64,000 nt of DNA from Burkholderia sp. L27(2015). Lineage in GTDB: Bacteria > Pseudomonadota > Gammaproteobacteria > Burkholderiales > Burkholderiaceae. Made by a program: the position numbers and the translations under genes. Positions 44,055-52,496 of this stretch are shown here, in pieces (position 1 is the first letter of the stretch; every line of letters begins with the position of its first letter). The stretch is taken from assembly GCF_009765705.1 (NCBI RefSeq), contig NZ_LMUX01000017.1, forward strand, positions 186,001 to 250,000, read 5' to 3'. The notes beneath the pieces were generated by a model. That model ran no database searches and had not been told where the DNA came from. It saw only the letters and a list, made by a program, of their open reading frames with translations.

Positions 44055-45824
44055 GGCATGATGCCCGGATTTCAACAAGGTTTTGCTCAGCACCGACAGC
44101 GCCGTGGCGGGCAGTTCACTCAACGTGCGCACCACCACCGCGTCGGGATAAAACGTGTCGACCGCGTCGTCGAGTATGCCGATGCCGATCAACTCGATGC
44201 CGCTTTTCGCAATCGCCTCGACGCGCGCATGCAAGTCGGTTCGCAAGATGGCGGGATTGCCATCGCCCGTGGCGGGATAACCGTCCGAGAGCACCATCAG
44301 GACACGCCGTTGCGCCGGATGTTCGGCCAAGCGACCGGCCGCCCAGGCCAGGCACTCGCCATCGGGATTTTCGTGACCGCATTCGATCTGTGCGATGCCC
44401 GAAAGATCGGGCGAATCGAACCGCTTGTAGATGTGCAAGTCGAGCCGTTCGACCAAGCGGTTGTAGCCCCGCAGATCGCCGCCGGCAGCTTTGCGCGCTT
44501 CGAAGAGCGCGCGCATATCGGCCGATTCGATCGAACTGTAGCCGAGCACTTCGCATGCGAAATCGAGCTGGACAAGCGCGTCGGCGAGCGCCGCGGCACA
44601 CAGACGCGCGAGTGCGATCTTGTCGCCGGCCATTGATCCGCTCAGGTCGAGCAGCAGCGTAATCGCGGTGTCGCGGCCTTTGCGCGCGCGTTTGACCTTG
44701 AACGGCGTCCGATAACCAGGCGCCGTGACCAGTTTGGCCAATGCGGACCGGTCGATTTCGCCGCGCTCCTGCTCGCGCCGCCAGTGTGTCCATTCATCGG
44801 CGCGCAATGCCCGTTCCAGCCGGGCTTTCAGTGCTCCGGTTTCGGCTCTGGCCGCCGCGCGCAGCCGCTGCCACGCCGAGGGGACACCCAGGCCGGTGAG
44901 GTCGGTAATGGTGTCGAATTCAGTCGACAAGGGAATCGACAAGATCGGCCGTTGATACACCGCCTGTTGCTGGGCGGCAGCGGCTGCGGCCTGAGGCGAG
45001 AGCTGGCTCACGCCGGGCGCAGACGCGCTCATGCCGATGGCTTCGCTGGTCTCGCTCTCCAGTGTCGAGCCCCCCGCGGGCGGCTCGACTAGCGGGTCAC
45101 CTGCCAAGCTGCTGTCGTCGTCCTCATCGGAGTCATCAAGCTCGTCGTCGTCGAGCGCACCGCCTTGCTCGGCTTCAAAGCCGTGCGCGGCATCCGCCGA
45201 CAGCATCATATTGTTGACGCGGCCGGCGCCCAGCGCACGCACGCGCTCGATGATCCGGCGTGCTGCATCCAGGCTCGCGCGCGTGGAGCCGCTGCGTTTC
45301 GCGTCAGCCAGCACATCCTGGATCGCGCTCAGGCCCGAATCGAGCGACGCGCTGGCGTAACGTGGTTGCATCGGCTCATCCCATAGCGCGCATTCGATCA
45401 ACCACAGATAACGCGCACTCCACGAGAGAGAGTCCCATTTTGCGCTGGCCTGCGTATCCGCGTGGGCTCGCAGGCTACGCAAAAACCATTGCGCGCCGGG
45501 GTAATCGTGCAGCAACAATGTGCATACGCGCCGATCTTCGATAATTTGAGCGAGCCGCTGTTCCAGAGCGCGGCCGCGCTTCGCGAGCGCTTTCAATTCG
45601 GAATACTTGGCGCGCGCGACCAGCAAATCCAGGTACCCGACCAGCACATCGCGACCCGCTTCGTCGGTCGATTCCAGCTCGGGAATAATGATTTTCCCCG
45701 GCTCGACGCGCGGGCCGGTCGGGCTGAATACGATCTCCACGTCGTATTGACGCGTGAGCACGCGCGCAACCTTGGTGAGCGTGGACTCGAAGTCGAACCC
45801 GAGAAAGGGCTGCGTGGGACGCAT
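44052..45824 (-). CDS. VWA domain protein related to cobaltochelatase subunit CobT
   Basis: 590 residues. An N-terminal CobT-like helical region, an acidic middle (DDDELDDSDEDDD near 225-240), then a VWA domain starting TLLLDLSGSMAGDKI (MIDAS) with VLMVLSDGYPATGDGNP. In aerobic B12 synthesis CobS and CobT feed ATP energy to CobN. Here no cobN or other B12 gene is present, so this is more likely a MoxR/VWA-type chaperone pair with the upstream AAA gene (5-bp gap) for an unknown metal enzyme. Its stop is in a 22-bp duplication. Confidence 0.85.
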   Translation of the reverse strand: MRPTQPFLGFDFESTLTKVARVLTRQYDVEIVFSPTGPRVEPGKIIIPELESTDEAGRDVLVGYLDLLVARAKYSELKALAKRGRALEQRLAQIIEDRRVCTLLLHDYPGAQWFLRSLRAHADTQASAKWDSLSWSARYLWLIECALWDEPMQPRYASASLDSGLSAIQDVLADAKRSGSTRASLDAARRIIERVRALGAGRVNNMMLSADAAHGFEAEQGGALDDDELDDSDEDDDSSLAGDPLVEPPAGGSTLESETSEAIGMSASAPGVSQLSPQAAAAAAQQQAVYQRPILSIPLSTEFDTITDLTGLGVPSAWQRLRAAARAETGALKARLERALRADEWTHWRREQERGEIDRSALAKLVTAPGYRTPFKVKRARKGRDTAITLLLDLSGSMAGDKIALARLCAAALADALVQLDFACEVLGYSSIESADMRALFEARKAAGGDLRGYNRLVERLDLHIYKRFDSPDLSGIAQIECGHENPDGECLAWAAGRLAEHPAQRRVLMVLSDGYPATGDGNPAILRTDLHARVEAIAKSGIELIGIGILDDAVDTFYPDAVVVRTLSELPATALSVLSKTLLKSGHHA

Positions 45825-45829
45825 GGCCG

Positions 45830-47113
45830 CTATTGCGCCGGCGCAATGTGCTGGCGTATCACGCTGCGTATCAATGCGGCGTCGGCAGGACTGACCTTGG
45901 CGTAAATGGTGGGGTCGGCCGCGCGTTCCGGGTCGCCGGTGCGTACCATCAATTGCGCCCAGTCGAGCAGGCGTCGCGTCGAAAATGCGCTGGCCAGATC
46001 CTCGCGCGCAAAAGCGGCGCGGCAGTCCGCGGCAATAGCCGCAAGCGTATGCGCCATCGGCATCGTCATGGCGGGCGCGAGCGTTTGCATCAACACTTGC
46101 GCCTCTTCTTGCGGCGATAGATAGTCAATCAGATACACGCGCCACCGATCGAGGAACGCTTCGTTCATCAGGTTCGAACCCTGGTACAAGTGCCGAAACT
46201 GGCTCATCGCGCCGACCGCATTGGCGGTGGCGAAAAGCCGGAAATTGGGGTGGGGCGCAACGATCTCGTTGCCCTTTTCCTTGAGCATCAGCCGGCCGGA
46301 GGTTTCGAGCACGGCGGTCAAAACCGCCAGGATCGCCGGTTCCGCAAAATCGATTTCGTCGATGATCAACCACGCCCCGGTGCGCATTGCCACCGGCAAG
46401 ACGCCGTCGACCCAGACGGTTTCGCCGCCCTTGACCGTCCAGAATCCGACGAAGTCACCGATGGTCGTCTGACCGTTCATGTTGGAACGGATCACCCCGT
46501 AATGCGCTCGCGCCGCAACCTGTTCGATCAAACTGGTCTTGCCCGAGCCGGTATGGCCGATCAGCATGATGCGGCGATTTTCGACGATGTCTTCAATGAT
46601 TTCGTCGAAACGCTCCGGGAACAGATACGCCGGATTCACCTGTGGCGTGAGCGGGCCGCCTGGGCCCATCGCGACATTGACGCCACCAATGGCGACTTGT
46701 CGGGAGCTGGCGGAGGATCCTTCAAGCGTGCCGGCGAAGGGTCCCTTAAGCGTGCCGGTGGAGGATGTGTCATGCGCGCCGGCCTGTGCCGCGGCGTGGC
46801 GTGCGCCTTGCGCCAAAGCATGCAGTCGCGCAAGTTCGGGCATGAATCCGAGGTCCGGCGCCATCTCCGGCGACACCGCCTCGCCTTCACGCTGGAACCC
46901 TTCGCGCTGCCATTTGCGAAATTTCGCGATCAGGTTCTCGCTATCGACGACCGTTTCGATATCGACCGGGCCATTGTCGAAACCGTGCTCGATGCGAAAC
47001 AGGCTATCGCGCTCGGATGGCGTGACGCGCCACCATTCATTGCGTCCGTCGTCCAAACGGACATAGCGTCCGTTCGGTTCTTCGAGCAGTTCCAGAGAAG
47101 TCTTGTTATTCAT
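45830..47113 (-). CDS. CobS/MoxR-like AAA+ ATPase
   Basis: 427 residues from ATG 47113 (a GTG at 47128 is possible). Walker A GHTGSGKTSL, Walker B WLIIDEIDFA, and sensor FRLFATANAVG; resembles CobS. It should form a hexamer that works with the downstream VWA protein. Residues about 100-145 are a Gly/Ser/Thr-rich linker produced partly by a 24-bp array, between an N-terminal helical domain and the ATPase core. The pair is followed by no gene of cobalamin or nitric-oxide metabolism here. Confidence 0.87.
   Translation of the reverse strand: MNNKTSLELLEEPNGRYVRLDDGRNEWWRVTPSERDSLFRIEHGFDNGPVDIETVVDSENLIAKFRKWQREGFQREGEAVSPEMAPDLGFMPELARLHALAQGARHAAAQAGAHDTSSTGTLKGPFAGTLEGSSASSRQVAIGGVNVAMGPGGPLTPQVNPAYLFPERFDEIIEDIVENRRIMLIGHTGSGKTSLIEQVAARAHYGVIRSNMNGQTTIGDFVGFWTVKGGETVWVDGVLPVAMRTGAWLIIDEIDFAEPAILAVLTAVLETSGRLMLKEKGNEIVAPHPNFRLFATANAVGAMSQFRHLYQGSNLMNEAFLDRWRVYLIDYLSPQEEAQVLMQTLAPAMTMPMAHTLAAIAADCRAAFAREDLASAFSTRRLLDWAQLMVRTGDPERAADPTIYAKVSPADAALIRSVIRQHIAPAQ
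46712..46783. repeat. In-frame 24-bp array in the CobS-like gene
   Basis: Three units, 46712-46735, 46736-46759 and 46760-46783, each with GGAGG/GAAGG at the left, AAGCGTGCCGG (CATGCGCGCCGG in the third) at the right. They encode the HDTSSTGTLKGPFAGTLEGS linker between domains. Confidence 0.85.
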
Positions 47114-47391
47114 GGTGTCCGATTGCACGCGGTTAGGGCGGGGCGGCGGGGCGCTGCGATGGCGACTATTTTATCAGCCGGACCGCCGCTACGCGCGGCG
47201 CACGCCCAATCAGCAGGAATCTCGCGGCAGAACCGTCCTGATCTGTCCGATTCCATCAACCAGTTTGGCGCTTTTTGCCATGGCGCACCGTCGCTCGCGT
47301 TTCTATACTCCGCTTGGGCCTACCCGGCCCGATGCGTTGCCGCGGACACAATCCGCGGCGACACTTTTTCCCCATCTTATCCGGATGCACC

Positions 47392-48483
47392 ATGAATTTC
47401 GAAACGACTCATACCATCAGCGCGCTCAACAACCGTCTGTTCGGCACCGGCGGCGACGCGGACCATGAAATGGTTACGCTGCGCAGCGACCCCATCTCGG
47501 GCCTGAAGACCATCATCGCGGTACACAGCACCGCCCGCGGGCCCGCGTTCGGCGGCTGCCGTTATTGGCACTACGCTTCGGACACTGCCGCCTTGCATGA
47601 CGCGATGCGCCTGTCGCAAGGCATGAGCCTGAAAAACGCACTGGCCGATCTGCCGTTCGGTGGCGGCAAAGCGGTGATATTGAAGGGCATGGAGCCGGCC
47701 GATCGCGGCCAATTCTTCCGGGCTTTCGGGCGTGTGGTGGAATCGCTCAATGGCAGCTACATCACGGCTGAGGACGTCGGCACCACAGTGGCCGACATGC
47801 GCCATGTGCAAAGCCAAACCCACTTTGTCAGCGGAGTTACCCGCGAGCAAGCATTCGGCGGCGATCCATCGCCCAAGACCGCGCTGGGTGTGTTCGTATC
47901 AATTCAGGTCGCCGTGGGCAAGCTGCTCGGCCGCAGTACGCTCGAAGACGTCACGGTAGCCGTGCAAGGCCTGGGTTCGGTTGGCTGGACCTTGTGCGAA
48001 TTGTTGCGCGCTGCCGGCGCAATTTTGACCGTGTCCGACATCGATGCTACGCGAGCCGAACGGGCTCGCGAAAAATTCGCGGCACGCGCCGTGCCGCCCG
48101 GTGAAATCCTGATACAACCGGTTGACGTGCTGGCACCTTGTGCATTGGGCGGGGCGCTGAACGATCAGACCGCGCAGACCGTGCGTGCACGCATCATCGC
48201 GGGTGCGGCCAACAACCAGTTGAGCCATGCCGATATCGATGGAGTGCTGCACGCACGAGGCATTTTTTATGCACCTGACTTTCTGGTCAATGCCGGCGGC
48301 ATTATCAGCGTCGCCCGGGAGTGGCTGGGGCAGGGCGACGAAGCCTCGGTGACAGCCGAAGTGATGCGCATAGGCGAGCGCCTGGCCGAACTGATCGACC
48401 GAATCCACGGCGGCAGTACCGCCCCTGCACGCGAAGCCGAAGACTGGGCGCGCTCCAAACTGGCGGCCGCGTCGCTCGGCTAG
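47392..48483 (+). CDS. Glu/Leu/Phe/Val dehydrogenase family protein (leucine dehydrogenase-like)
   Basis: 363 residues from ATG 47392. Catalytic lysines are Lys81 (GMSLKNA) and Lys93 (LPFGGGKAV), and the NAD-binding Rossmann loop is AVQGLGSVG. Short length and sequence fit leucine/valine-type deaminating dehydrogenases, not hexameric GDH. Converts a branched or aromatic amino acid to its 2-oxo acid with NAD. Divergent from the AAA/VWA pair; the 278-bp gap has no other gene. An upstream frame extension was not used. Confidence 0.88.
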   Translation: MNFETTHTISALNNRLFGTGGDADHEMVTLRSDPISGLKTIIAVHSTARGPAFGGCRYWHYASDTAALHDAMRLSQGMSLKNALADLPFGGGKAVILKGMEPADRGQFFRAFGRVVESLNGSYITAEDVGTTVADMRHVQSQTHFVSGVTREQAFGGDPSPKTALGVFVSIQVAVGKLLGRSTLEDVTVAVQGLGSVGWTLCELLRAAGAILTVSDIDATRAERAREKFAARAVPPGEILIQPVDVLAPCALGGALNDQTAQTVRARIIAGAANNQLSHADIDGVLHARGIFYAPDFLVNAGGIISVAREWLGQGDEASVTAEVMRIGERLAELIDRIHGGSTAPAREAEDWARSKLAAASLG

Positions 48484-48602
48484 TCTGGCAGATGGCCGCG
48501 CCGATCTGCATCTGCGCGCGGCTCTGCCTCGCTGGCGGGCAAAGCTGCAGGCGGGCCAAATTCGTGCCAACCTCGCGCAAAACTCGCCGCGCTCAGGAAA
48601 TC

Positions 48603-48890
48603 TTAATTGACACTATGATGGTCGAACCAATTTTCCTGAACCGCATAACGTGCACGATTGAGCCGCACTGCATCATCGCTGGGCGGGTAGTTCGCTTCCG
48701 TGCTCGGAACCAAGCCCGCTTTTTCTGCTTGAACCAGTTCCTGCATCACTTGAGCTCGGGTCTTGCCCGCCGGCGCCGCGTCGTAGGAGACGTTCGGATT
48801 GACGGGCACCGAGACGGCGAGATTACTCGTTTGGGCTACAGCCAACGTGGAGACAGCGAAAAGTGCAGCGGTCAATAAAGCGCGTTTCAT
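48603..48890 (-). CDS. DUF4148 family secreted protein
   Basis: 95 residues from ATG 48890. Signal peptide MKRALLTAALFAVSTLAVAQ, then the DUF4148 core AGKTRAQVMQELVQAEKAGLVPSTEANYPP. This small periplasmic family is expanded in Burkholderiaceae and has no assigned function. The 48-codon upstream frame is not coding-like and contains a 17-bp palindrome that could be an operator. Confidence 0.9.
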   Translation of the reverse strand: MKRALLTAALFAVSTLAVAQTSNLAVSVPVNPNVSYDAAPAGKTRAQVMQELVQAEKAGLVPSTEANYPPSDDAVRLNRARYAVQENWFDHHSVN

Positions 48891-49195
48891 GACAAATCCA
48901 TTCAGTGGTTTCGATGTTTGCTTCGATCCGATCAGATCGGATGAAATCAATGACGCGGAGTATGACCTAGCCGAGAAGCGCATGAAATACGCTTTTAGTG
49001 AATGGTGTATTGCGCTTTTTGAAAGAGATGCCACGCCGACGACGATACGCCGTCGGTTTCTGAATTCAACGAGAGCGCAGCAGAAATCTAGTGCTTCCGC
49101 CGGTCCATTAATGACATTTTTATGTAAAAAATAGATTAGGATAACTTATATAGGTGACAACCTGATCGGCTTCTTCTGCCGACCAGGCCAGTGAT
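48891..49195. other. 305-bp intergenic region between cynR and the DUF4148 gene
   Basis: No gene. It holds a perfect 17-bp palindrome ATCCGATCAGATCGGAT (48926-48942), 36 bp upstream of the DUF4148 start codon, a CCGACG...CGTCGG dyad near 49033-49053, and a CTGATCGGC/GCCGACCAG stem (one mismatch) near 49161-49186 just beyond the cynR stop, without a T-tract. Confidence 0.7.
48926..48942. promoter_or_regulatory. Perfect 17-bp palindrome upstream of the DUF4148 gene (candidate operator)
   Basis: ATCCGATC-A-GATCGGAT. Arms of eight bases, single central base. It is placed where a repressor could block the DUF4148 promoter. No regulator gene is adjacent apart from cynR, whose family recognises a different type of site. 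Confidence 0.45.
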
Positions 49196-50116
49196 TTACT
49201 CGGAATCAACCTTGCCGATGAATTTGGCGAGGGAATCGCCGTCGTGCACGCCATCGAGCAACGCCGCAAAAGCCTGCGAAGCGACACTTCGATACGCACC
49301 TTTTCGGCTGAGCAGCGCGACGGTACGCGAGGGCAACGTAGCCGACGACTCGACATGATTGAGCGCGCCGTGTTCGCGAGCAATCGCATCAGGCAGGATA
49401 GTGGCCATGCGCCCATAACGAACGATGTTGACGACCGCACTGATCGAGTTTGCCTCGACCGTGATTTTCGGCGAGAGTCGATGCGACTGAAAATAGGCAT
49501 CGATATGCGCGCGCGTAGCGAAATCCCGGGTAAGGAGAGCCAAAGGGGCATCGGCCAATTCTTGCGGCGACACCGTGGTGCCCTTGCGCGCGAACGGATG
49601 ACCTTTGCCGACGACGATGGTGAGTTTCTCGTCAAATAAGGCCCGGACTTCGATCTCGTCGGAGCGTACAGACGCGAATCCAATACCCAAGTCGACGCGG
49701 TCATCGCTGAGCGCCAGCTCAATGCTGTCGAGCGTCATTTCGCACACGCTCAAGGTAATCCCCGGATACTTGGCGCTAAAGCGTTCAACCAAGGGTGCGA
49801 CGAGATATTCGGTGAACGTAGGGGTCATGGCGAGTCTGAGCTCCCCGTGGGACAAATCCCTTACGTCGAGAATGGCATGCCGCCCCGCTTCAAGGTCCAC
49901 CAGTGCGCGGCGTGCATACTCGATGTACACGGTGCCCATATCGGTGGGCCGTACCGTGCGACCGGTTCGATCGAATAGCTGGACGCCGAGGGTCTCTTCA
50001 AGTTGTTTGATCTGCTGCGACAACGCCGGTTGAGATACGTGCAATGCCTCCGACGCTCGCGTGAAATTGCGGTGTTCCGCGACCGCAAGCATATAGCGGA
50101 TATGACGAAGTATCAC
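49196..50116 (-). CDS. cynR: LysR family regulator of the cyanate operon
   Basis: 306 residues from GTG 50116 (GGGAC upstream). N-terminal winged helix MLAVAEHRNFTRASEALHVSQPALSQQIKQLEETLGVQLFDRTGRTVRPTD and a LysR substrate domain with DVGIGFA/VDLGIGFASV and EANSISAVVNIVRYG. The sequence is close to E. coli CynR, which binds cyanate. Here it lies 76 bp downstream of cynS on the same strand, where E. coli cynR is divergent from cynTSX. Confidence 0.88.
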   Translation of the reverse strand: MILRHIRYMLAVAEHRNFTRASEALHVSQPALSQQIKQLEETLGVQLFDRTGRTVRPTDMGTVYIEYARRALVDLEAGRHAILDVRDLSHGELRLAMTPTFTEYLVAPLVERFSAKYPGITLSVCEMTLDSIELALSDDRVDLGIGFASVRSDEIEVRALFDEKLTIVVGKGHPFARKGTTVSPQELADAPLALLTRDFATRAHIDAYFQSHRLSPKITVEANSISAVVNIVRYGRMATILPDAIAREHGALNHVESSATLPSRTVALLSRKGAYRSVASQAFAALLDGVHDGDSLAKFIGKVDSE

Positions 50117-50192
50117 TGTAACGTCCCATAAGCGTGATTGACGTCGCAATTGTAGACGGGTCTTGCACCCAATGCGCAGACCCGGTATTCGA

Positions 50193-50663
50193 TCAGTAAG
50201 GCTTGTTCGGCAAGAACTTTCCGTTCAACGTGATCACGGCACGTTCACCGCCATCGGGGTCTGCCTCAACTTTGAAGTCCAGCTTGAAGTTGATCGCACT
50301 GATGATGCCGTCGCCGAGCTTCTCGTGAACAAGTGCCTTGAGCGTCGTGCCGTAGATCTGGACCATTTCATAGAAACGATAGATCGTCGGATCGGTCGGA
50401 ATACCATTCGGGATACTGCCGCGCATCGGGATCGCTTGCAGCAAGGCCACCGCGTCGGCGTCCAGGCCCAGGCGCTCGCCGACGATCTTGGCGGCTTTTT
50501 CCGGCAAGGCGTGCTGGCCCAGCAAAGCCGCGGTCACATAGGCAATGCTCAGGCCCGTGCCTTCCGAGAGTTCCTGGAACGATAGGTCTTTACGCGCCTT
50601 GGCCTCGACGACAACAGCGGTCAGGTCTTGGCGGGGGATTTGGGAGAATTGTGATTGCAACAT
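50193..50663 (-). CDS. cynS: Cyanate hydratase (cyanase)
   Basis: 156 residues, full length. All three catalytic residues are present at the standard positions: Arg96, Glu99 and Ser122. Decomposes cyanate with bicarbonate to ammonia and CO2, as a decamer in the cytoplasm. N-terminal helix-turn-helix-like domain ([20 protein letters not shown]). It follows cynT by 104 bp, a gap with GTCAAC-type short repeats at 50705-50740. Confidence 0.98.
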   Translation of the reverse strand: MLQSQFSQIPRQDLTAVVVEAKARKDLSFQELSEGTGLSIAYVTAALLGQHALPEKAAKIVGERLGLDADAVALLQAIPMRGSIPNGIPTDPTIYRFYEMVQIYGTTLKALVHEKLGDGIISAINFKLDFKVEADPDGGERAVITLNGKFLPNKPY

Positions 50664-50767
50664 GATATTTCCTTTGGGGTTAAAAAATTAAGGTGAAGCT
50701 GTCACGCGACGTCAACACGAGGTCAACGCGAACGTCAATGCCTAGGTAAGGTGGGCAACGATAATAA

Positions 50768-51430
50768 TCAGGCCGTCACGGCTTCGCGCTGAAGCGAGGT
50801 CGCGGCGGTCAGCGGATGCTCGGCCAGCGAGACAAAACGATTGCTTTCGCCGTCGAGTGCGTCGATCGAGCCGGTTCCGATGTCATAGACCCAGCCGTGC
50901 AGGGTCAGGCGACCTTCTTCCAGGGCCAGCGCCACGGAAGGGTGGGTCTTGATGTTGGCCAACTGGGCGCGAATGTTTTCGCGGATCAGCGAATCGAGGC
51001 GGGCTTGCGGAGATGCGTGCTTGCGAGCGGCATTGACCACTTTGGCCGACTCGGCGTAGCGCAACCAATTCGCCACTGCGGGCATATGGTCCAGGCACTT
51101 GCAGGTGGAAATCGCGGTCATCGCGCCGCAATCGGAGTGACCGCAGATCACAATGTCGGTTACGCCCAAGCCGGCTACCGCATATTCGACAGTGGCCGAC
51201 ACGCCACCCGGCTCAGGACCATAGGACGGCACGATGTTGCCGGCGTTGCGAATCACGAAAAGATCGCCGGGCTCACGCTGAGTCAGCAACTCGGGGACCA
51301 CTCTGCTGTCGGAGCAGGCGATGAACAGGGTGGTCGGTTCTTGCGATGTCGCGAGCTGTTTGAATAACTTCGAGCGTTGCGGGAAGGCGTCGCGTTGGAA
51401 TTTTAGAAAGCCGTCGATGATGTCTTGCAT
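50768..51430 (-). CDS. cynT: Beta-class carbonic anhydrase
   Basis: 220 residues from ATG 51430. Zinc ligands Cys39, His98 and Cys101 with the Asp41/Arg43 dyad (CSDSR), and [21 protein letters not shown]. In the cyn operon it restores bicarbonate, which cyanase uses up as CO2 escapes. First gene of cynT-cynS-cynR; a CynR-type site lies 73-98 bp upstream. Confidence 0.95.
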   Translation of the reverse strand: MQDIIDGFLKFQRDAFPQRSKLFKQLATSQEPTTLFIACSDSRVVPELLTQREPGDLFVIRNAGNIVPSYGPEPGGVSATVEYAVAGLGVTDIVICGHSDCGAMTAISTCKCLDHMPAVANWLRYAESAKVVNAARKHASPQARLDSLIRENIRAQLANIKTHPSVALALEEGRLTLHGWVYDIGTGSIDALDGESNRFVSLAEHPLTAATSLQREAVTA

Positions 51431-51502
51431 GGTGTTCTCCTCGGTGATGAATCCAGGACTCAAGAATGGACCGACGGAGTTATAACGTCCAAGACTGGTT
51501 TT

Positions 51503-51528
51503 TTATTATGTCAATAAGCATCGCTTAT
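51503..51528. promoter_or_regulatory. Two overlapping LysR-type boxes upstream of cynT (CynR candidate operator)
   Basis: TTATT-N5-AATAA (51503-51517) and ATAAGC-ATC-GCTTAT (51514-51528) are both perfect inverted repeats with the T-N11-A spacing that LysR proteins bind. They share four bases. The site lies between cynT and a divergent membrane protein gene, so it may control both. Confidence 0.75.
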
Positions 51529-51620
51529 ATGCGGTTGATCAAGAAACCCGCTTCGAGTCCACGTTGCAGGCGGTATCGGGTGTAGATTAAGGGCGCGTCT
51601 CACTGACTTTGCGCAATGGA

Positions 51621-52250
51621 ATGAAACCCATTCTCCGATTTCTCGCCGCGCTGCTCGTTAACGCAATATTGCCGTGGGTGACCTACCGCCTGATGGTTCC
51701 TCATGTGGGCGTGACATGGGCGCTGGCCGCGTCAGCACTGCCAATGCTCGCGTGGATATTCGCCATACTGGTCCGGTATCGCGAATTCGATGCTTTAAGC
51801 GCTACGCTGATCGCTTCTATTTGTCTTGCCATCGTGCTCATCGCATTCGATCACCCGACGCGGCCGCTGCTCCCGCGGGAACCGGTGATCCGCGGCATTA
51901 TCGGCATTGCGTTTTTGTTGTCGCTGGCGCTGCGACGACCGCTCATCTATTACCTCGCGCGCAGCACCCTGGTGCGCGAGCATGGCGCGCGGGGCGATCG
52001 CTTCGAGACACTATGGAACACCCGAGCCGAGTTTCGGCATGCGCTTCGGATCATGACGGCTGTCTGGGGCGCGGGCCTTCTTCTGGAAGATTTGCTGCGC
52101 ACGGTGATCAGTCAAGCATGGGCGGACGCGAGGGCGCCACTGCTGTCGACGTCCTTGAGCTATGCGATATATGGCTGCCTCGCGGTCTGGACGACCTTGT
52201 ATCGGCGACGCATTACTCGTCAAAGGGATCACAGCGATGTGCCAGCGTAG
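51621..52250 (+). CDS. VC0807-like integral membrane protein
   Basis: 209 residues from ATG 51621 (TTG at 51609 is possible). Five or six hydrophobic segments, beginning FLAALLVNAILPWVTYRLM; a conserved-looking FETLWNTRAEFRHALRIMTAVWG loop. This is a family of unknown function. It is divergent from cynT with the CynR-type site between, but a link with cyanate is only inferred from position. Confidence 0.78.
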   Translation: MKPILRFLAALLVNAILPWVTYRLMVPHVGVTWALAASALPMLAWIFAILVRYREFDALSATLIASICLAIVLIAFDHPTRPLLPREPVIRGIIGIAFLLSLALRRPLIYYLARSTLVREHGARGDRFETLWNTRAEFRHALRIMTAVWGAGLLLEDLLRTVISQAWADARAPLLSTSLSYAIYGCLAVWTTLYRRRITRQRDHSDVPA

Positions 52251-52496
52251 GCGGGCATGGGTCCGCAGACTGAACGGATATCAGCGGAAATGAGCGTACC
52301 AGTGGTCTATATGTCCCATTTACACGAACACGCCATGAAACACGGGGGAAGCTACCTATACTGGCAGGGAAATTGCTTAGTGGATTGATTGGCGGAAACG
52401 ACGCCCACTTACGCCACACTCGTTTCAGCCACCGCCCCGGATTGCCGCGGTCGATCGGAAATCGTCGACGGAGCAATCGAAAGAAGGACGCATGTA

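Noticed and set aside
45031-45392. Ser-rich plus-strand frames opposite the acidic part of the VWA gene
   Set aside because: Complement of an Asp/Glu codon-rich stretch; shadow frames.
44052-47113. Cobaltochelatase CobS/CobT of B12 synthesis
   Set aside because: No cobN and no other cobalamin gene nearby, and low-complexity linkers in both. Called only CobS/CobT-like.
49161-49186. Rho-independent terminator after cynR
   Set aside because: The stem has a mismatch and no T-tract follows on the minus strand.
52251-52496. Promoter for the VpsR-like gene at TATACT (52357-52362)
   Set aside because: No -35 hexamer at a proper distance, so not listed as a feature.
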